Source: an archaeon
Lineage (GTDB): Archaea; Thermoproteota; Nitrososphaeria; Nitrososphaerales; UBA183
DNA: 6,090 bases
Assembly (NCBI GenBank): GCA_021788415.1
Contig: JAJYKR010000022.1
Span: forward strand, 1-6,090
Reading direction: 5' to 3'
Shown: positions 5,487 to 6,090 of the stretch, piece after piece
How positions within the stretch are numbered: position 1 is the stretch's first letter
Layout: every line of letters begins with the position of its first letter
Program-made: the position numbers and the translations under genes
Notes under the pieces: generated by a model
Seen by the model: only the letters and a program-made list of their open reading frames with translations
Database searches by the model: none
Told to the model about the DNA's origin: nothing

Positions 5487-5549
5487 CTCCCAGGAGGACC
5501 GTCCTAGGAGACATGCCACAGGCCCGGACCTGTAGCGGCCCCGTTTTTT
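5487..5549 (+). terminator. Possible 3' hairpin and T-run after the zinc-ribbon gene
   Basis: CTCCCAGGA (5487-5495) pairs with TCCTAGGAG (5502-5510) with one mismatch and a 6-base loop, 20 bases after the zinc-ribbon stop. Further on, a T6 run (5544-5549) precedes the convergent acyl-CoA dehydrogenase stop. Archaeal termination needs mainly a T-run, so the T6 is the likelier stop for plus-strand transcripts; the hairpin is too far from it to act as a classical intrinsic terminator. Confidence 0.3.
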
Positions 5550-6090
5550 CACTCGTCTACCGCGTAGATTCTGCTGGCTTCGGTCAGTGACTCGGGAGGC
5601 AACGGTTCTCCCTGGATGAACCGTCTGGCGTAGAGCCGGCCTGCGGTTGCGAACCTTGAGCTCCCCGCCCTAGTCGCCAGGGAGATGAGCAGGATGGCGG
5701 CCACTCCGTTCCCGATGGCGCCCAGCATGTCTTTGCTCAAGAACTCCGCTTCCTCCCCTTTGGCGGAGGAGAGGCGCCCCAGGGCCCTGGTGATCGCGTC
5801 CAGTGCCGCCGAGGCCGCATCCCCCTCGACGGTGACTTCGTCGCGGAGCCTCATCATGTCCTCGAGCAAGGGAACATGGGCGCTCTTCTTCGCTATCACC
5901 TCGAGCATGTCGAGGGCCTGGATGTTGCTCGGGCCTTCCCAGATGGGGGTTATCAGGGCCTCCCTGTGGAGGCGTTCAACGGGGAACTCCTCGAGGAACC
6001 CCAGACCTCCGTGCAGCTCCATCGCCATCTTGGTTACCTGGGCCGCCATGTCCGCCGTCGCGTTCTTTGCTACATGCGTCAGCAGCCTCG
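5549..6090 (-). CDS. Acyl-CoA dehydrogenase, C-terminal part
   Basis: This is the 3' portion of an FAD-dependent acyl-CoA dehydrogenase, which converts acyl-CoA to trans-2-enoyl-CoA in beta-oxidation. The gene enters from the right edge; the frame is open to 6090 (upstream residues RLLTHVAKNATAD), so the methionine at 6049 is internal. The C-terminal helical domain shows MELHGGLGFLEEFPVERLHRE, then ITPIWEGPSNIQ; the Glu of WEG (codon 5936-5938) is where medium-chain dehydrogenases keep the catalytic base. About 125 residues follow this motif, far more than in the short- and medium-chain enzymes, which points to the larger AidB/FadE-like group. The tail is helical, with a small hydrophobic stretch (GVAAILLISLATRAG). 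The FAD-binding N-terminal parts lie outside the window. It is convergent with the zinc-ribbon gene. Substrate range cannot be judged; a role with the acyl-CoA synthetase at 452-2110 is likely. Confidence 0.93.
   Translation of the reverse strand, partial: RLLTHVAKNATADMAAQVTKMAMELHGGLGFLEEFPVERLHREALITPIWEGPSNIQALDMLEVIAKKSAHVPLLEDMMRLRDEVTVEGDAASAALDAITRALGRLSSAKGEEAEFLSKDMLGAIGNGVAAILLISLATRAGSSRFATAGRLYARRFIQGEPLPPESLTEASRIYAVDE

Noticed and set aside
1..6090. Mobile element, CRISPR array or defence island, prompted by the 'abortive infection' label of the pseudogene family
   Set aside because: There is no transposase or integrase, no regularly spaced repeats, and the label for that family rests on weak annotation; the neighbours are metabolic genes.

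Overview
The window is a GC-rich (roughly 60%) stretch that looks archaeal. Arginine is often coded by AGG and isoleucine by ATA, two of the main genes appear to start with TTG, and short AT-rich islands sit about 30-40 bases upstream of several starts, with little or no ribosome binding site, as expected for TATA/TFB promoters with leaderless or short-leader transcripts. A tiny DUF5679-type zinc-ribbon protein and an NAD-dependent alcohol dehydrogenase resembling the Sulfolobus enzyme agree with this. A heterotrophic, fatty-acid-degrading member of the Nitrososphaeria (Thaumarchaeota) or a relative is my best guess, but the phylum is inferred and not shown.

Layout, left to right: the 3' end of a short-chain dehydrogenase (+); an AMP-forming fatty acyl-CoA synthetase (+, TTG start); a zinc-dependent medium-chain alcohol dehydrogenase (-), whose end overlaps the end of the synthetase gene; a divergent control region with two abutting palindromes; an SRPBCC lipid-binding-fold protein (+); a stretch of about 300 bases that seems to hold a frame-broken small membrane-protein gene; a hemerythrin-like HHE protein (-) and a PaaI-type hotdog thioesterase (+), divergently transcribed around one AT-rich island placed midway between their starts; a badly decayed, internally deleted pseudogene of a TIM-barrel family; a 55-residue zinc-ribbon protein (+); and the 3' end of an acyl-CoA dehydrogenase (-) that runs off the right edge.

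Four of the genes fit one theme, activation and oxidation of carboxylic acids as CoA esters: the synthetase loads the acid on CoA, the acyl-CoA dehydrogenase makes the enoyl-CoA, the SDR could oxidise the hydroxyacyl intermediate, and the thioesterase could release stalled CoA. The alcohol dehydrogenase may feed alcohols or aldehydes into this. The genes are not one operon: strand changes mean at least five transcription units.

I see no CRISPR array, transposase, integrase, tRNA or rRNA, and no convincing novel multi-gene system. The most noteworthy items are the reconstructable pseudogene at 4982-5284, the paired palindromes at 3214-3238, the symmetric bidirectional promoter at 4451-4462, the G-quadruplex-like tract inside the thioesterase gene, and the zinc ribbon lacking one expected cysteine.
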